Positions 63,672-64,000 of a stretch of 64,000 nt of DNA are shown here, one piece after another. The position numbers and the translations under genes were made by a program. Under the pieces are notes generated by a model that worked only from the letters and a program-made list of their open reading frames with translations, searched no databases and was not told the DNA's origin. The stretch spans positions 62,001-126,000 of the forward strand of contig NZ_SNYW01000010.1 of the NCBI RefSeq assembly GCF_004363235.1, in the 5' to 3' direction. The stretch is from Dongia mobilis. GTDB taxonomy: Bacteria > Pseudomonadota > Alphaproteobacteria > Dongiales > Dongiaceae. Position 1 is the stretch's first letter. Each line of letters starts with the position of its first letter.

Positions 63672-64000
63672 TCAAGCCACGCATGCCCGGCGCAACTGCG
63701 CCTGCGCCGCCTCGCGCGGCAGGCGCGCGAAGGCTTCGATCCCGGCCCAGGCACGCGGAGCATTGCGCAGGATATAGTCCCGGTTTTCCGGATAGCGTGA
63801 AGCCCGCCAGCTGGCGATGCAGATGGTCGTCGCCATGCGGGCAGCGATTAGGTCATAGAGCAGATCGATCTCGCGCGCCTCCAGCGGCAGCACGGCGTGA
63901 TAGGCGCCGATGAACTCGGCCACGTCTTCGAGCGGATTACCCTCCAGTGCCAATTGGTAGGAAGACGCCACCGCCAGGTCATTGACCAGCGGTGTCCAGA
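63672..64000 (-). CDS. APH-family phosphotransferase, C-terminal part (5' truncated by window)
   Basis: The last ~109 residues of a kinase of the aminoglycoside-phosphotransferase/homoserine-kinase II fold. Visible are LVNDLAVASSYQLAL (a typical segment after the catalytic region), FIGAYHAVLPLEAREIDLLYDLIAARMATTICIASWRASRYPENRDYIL and a C-terminal helix ending RRACVA. The frame runs on beyond the window edge, so the ATP- and catalytic-loop motifs are not visible. Relatives phosphorylate hydroxylysine, ethanolamine or homoserine. The adjacent class III enzyme fits a kinase then phospho-lyase route. Confidence 0.82.
   Translation of the reverse strand, partial: WTPLVNDLAVASSYQLALEGNPLEDVAEFIGAYHAVLPLEAREIDLLYDLIAARMATTICIASWRASRYPENRDYILRNAPRAWAGIEAFARLPREAAQAQLRRACVA

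Noticed and set aside
1-64000. Prophage, insertion sequence, integron or CRISPR array
   Set aside because: No transposase, integrase, phage structural gene, cas gene or regularly spaced repeat was seen. The only repeats are short palindromic intergenic elements.

Overview
The window is about 64 kb of GC-rich DNA from an alphaproteobacterium. The gene content and order fit the Rhodospirillales and relatives: NDUFA12, mlaD and a DUF2155 gene beside aat and aroQ-accB-accC; a class II (B12) ribonucleotide reductase; PAS_5-family proteins; an ISC rather than SUF operon; and TamA/TamB. This placement is inferred from content, not from a marker phylogeny. I see no insertion sequence, prophage, integrase or CRISPR array. 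The region looks like ordinary chromosome with one tRNA gene and two families of short palindromic intergenic repeats.

Layout. Bases 1-11,000 hold an N-methyl and one-carbon block: the 3' end of soxA with soxG (sarcosine oxidase), and a divergent pair made of an MttB-family methyltransferase without pyrrolysine and a large FAD/GcvT-type demethylase. Between them lie an EamA transporter, a beta carbonic anhydrase, a YciB/IspZ homologue, a TauE/SafE permease and two tandem PAS_5 paralogues. Bases 11,100-15,000 hold a small membrane protein, an HSL-type esterase, cytochrome b561, a DUF1989 protein and ferredoxin-NADP reductase. Bases 15,000-21,600 carry tamA-tamB and a DUF962 gene, followed by a CAU-anticodon tRNA gene and a THUMP-type RNA methyltransferase.

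Bases 23,100-34,760 form the most coherent unit, a minus-strand run of closely spaced genes: cysE, iscR, a second NifS-like desulfurase, iscS, iscU, iscA, hscB, hscA, fdx, iscX, an alpha/beta hydrolase, mnmA, an SCP2 protein and a periplasmic binding protein. It joins cysteine synthesis, Fe-S assembly and tRNA thiolation. The region before cysE carries sequences closely resembling type-1 IscR operators, one of them overlapping a good promoter, so the whole run may be under IscR control.

Bases 35,000-46,600 hold an alpha/beta hydrolase, an EamA permease, a GFA-family gene overlapping anmK, tyrS, an aminotransferase, a gamma-glutamyltransferase-like lipoprotein that appears to lack the catalytic Thr, a BepA-like protease, a DsbA-family protein, and an unusual soluble chemoreceptor that fuses an MCP signalling domain to a solute-binding domain. 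Bases 46,600-53,000 hold aroQ-accB-accC, aat, and the opposing NDUFA12-mlaD-unknown-DUF2155 set, a GNAT gene and a third EamA permease. Bases 53,300-58,550 hold nrdJ, preceded by candidate paired NrdR boxes, a PPP-type phosphatase and a GNAT gene. The rest holds a membrane chemoreceptor, prolyl iminopeptidase, a class III aminotransferase and the 3' end of an APH-family kinase, probably a kinase and phospho-lyase catabolic pair.
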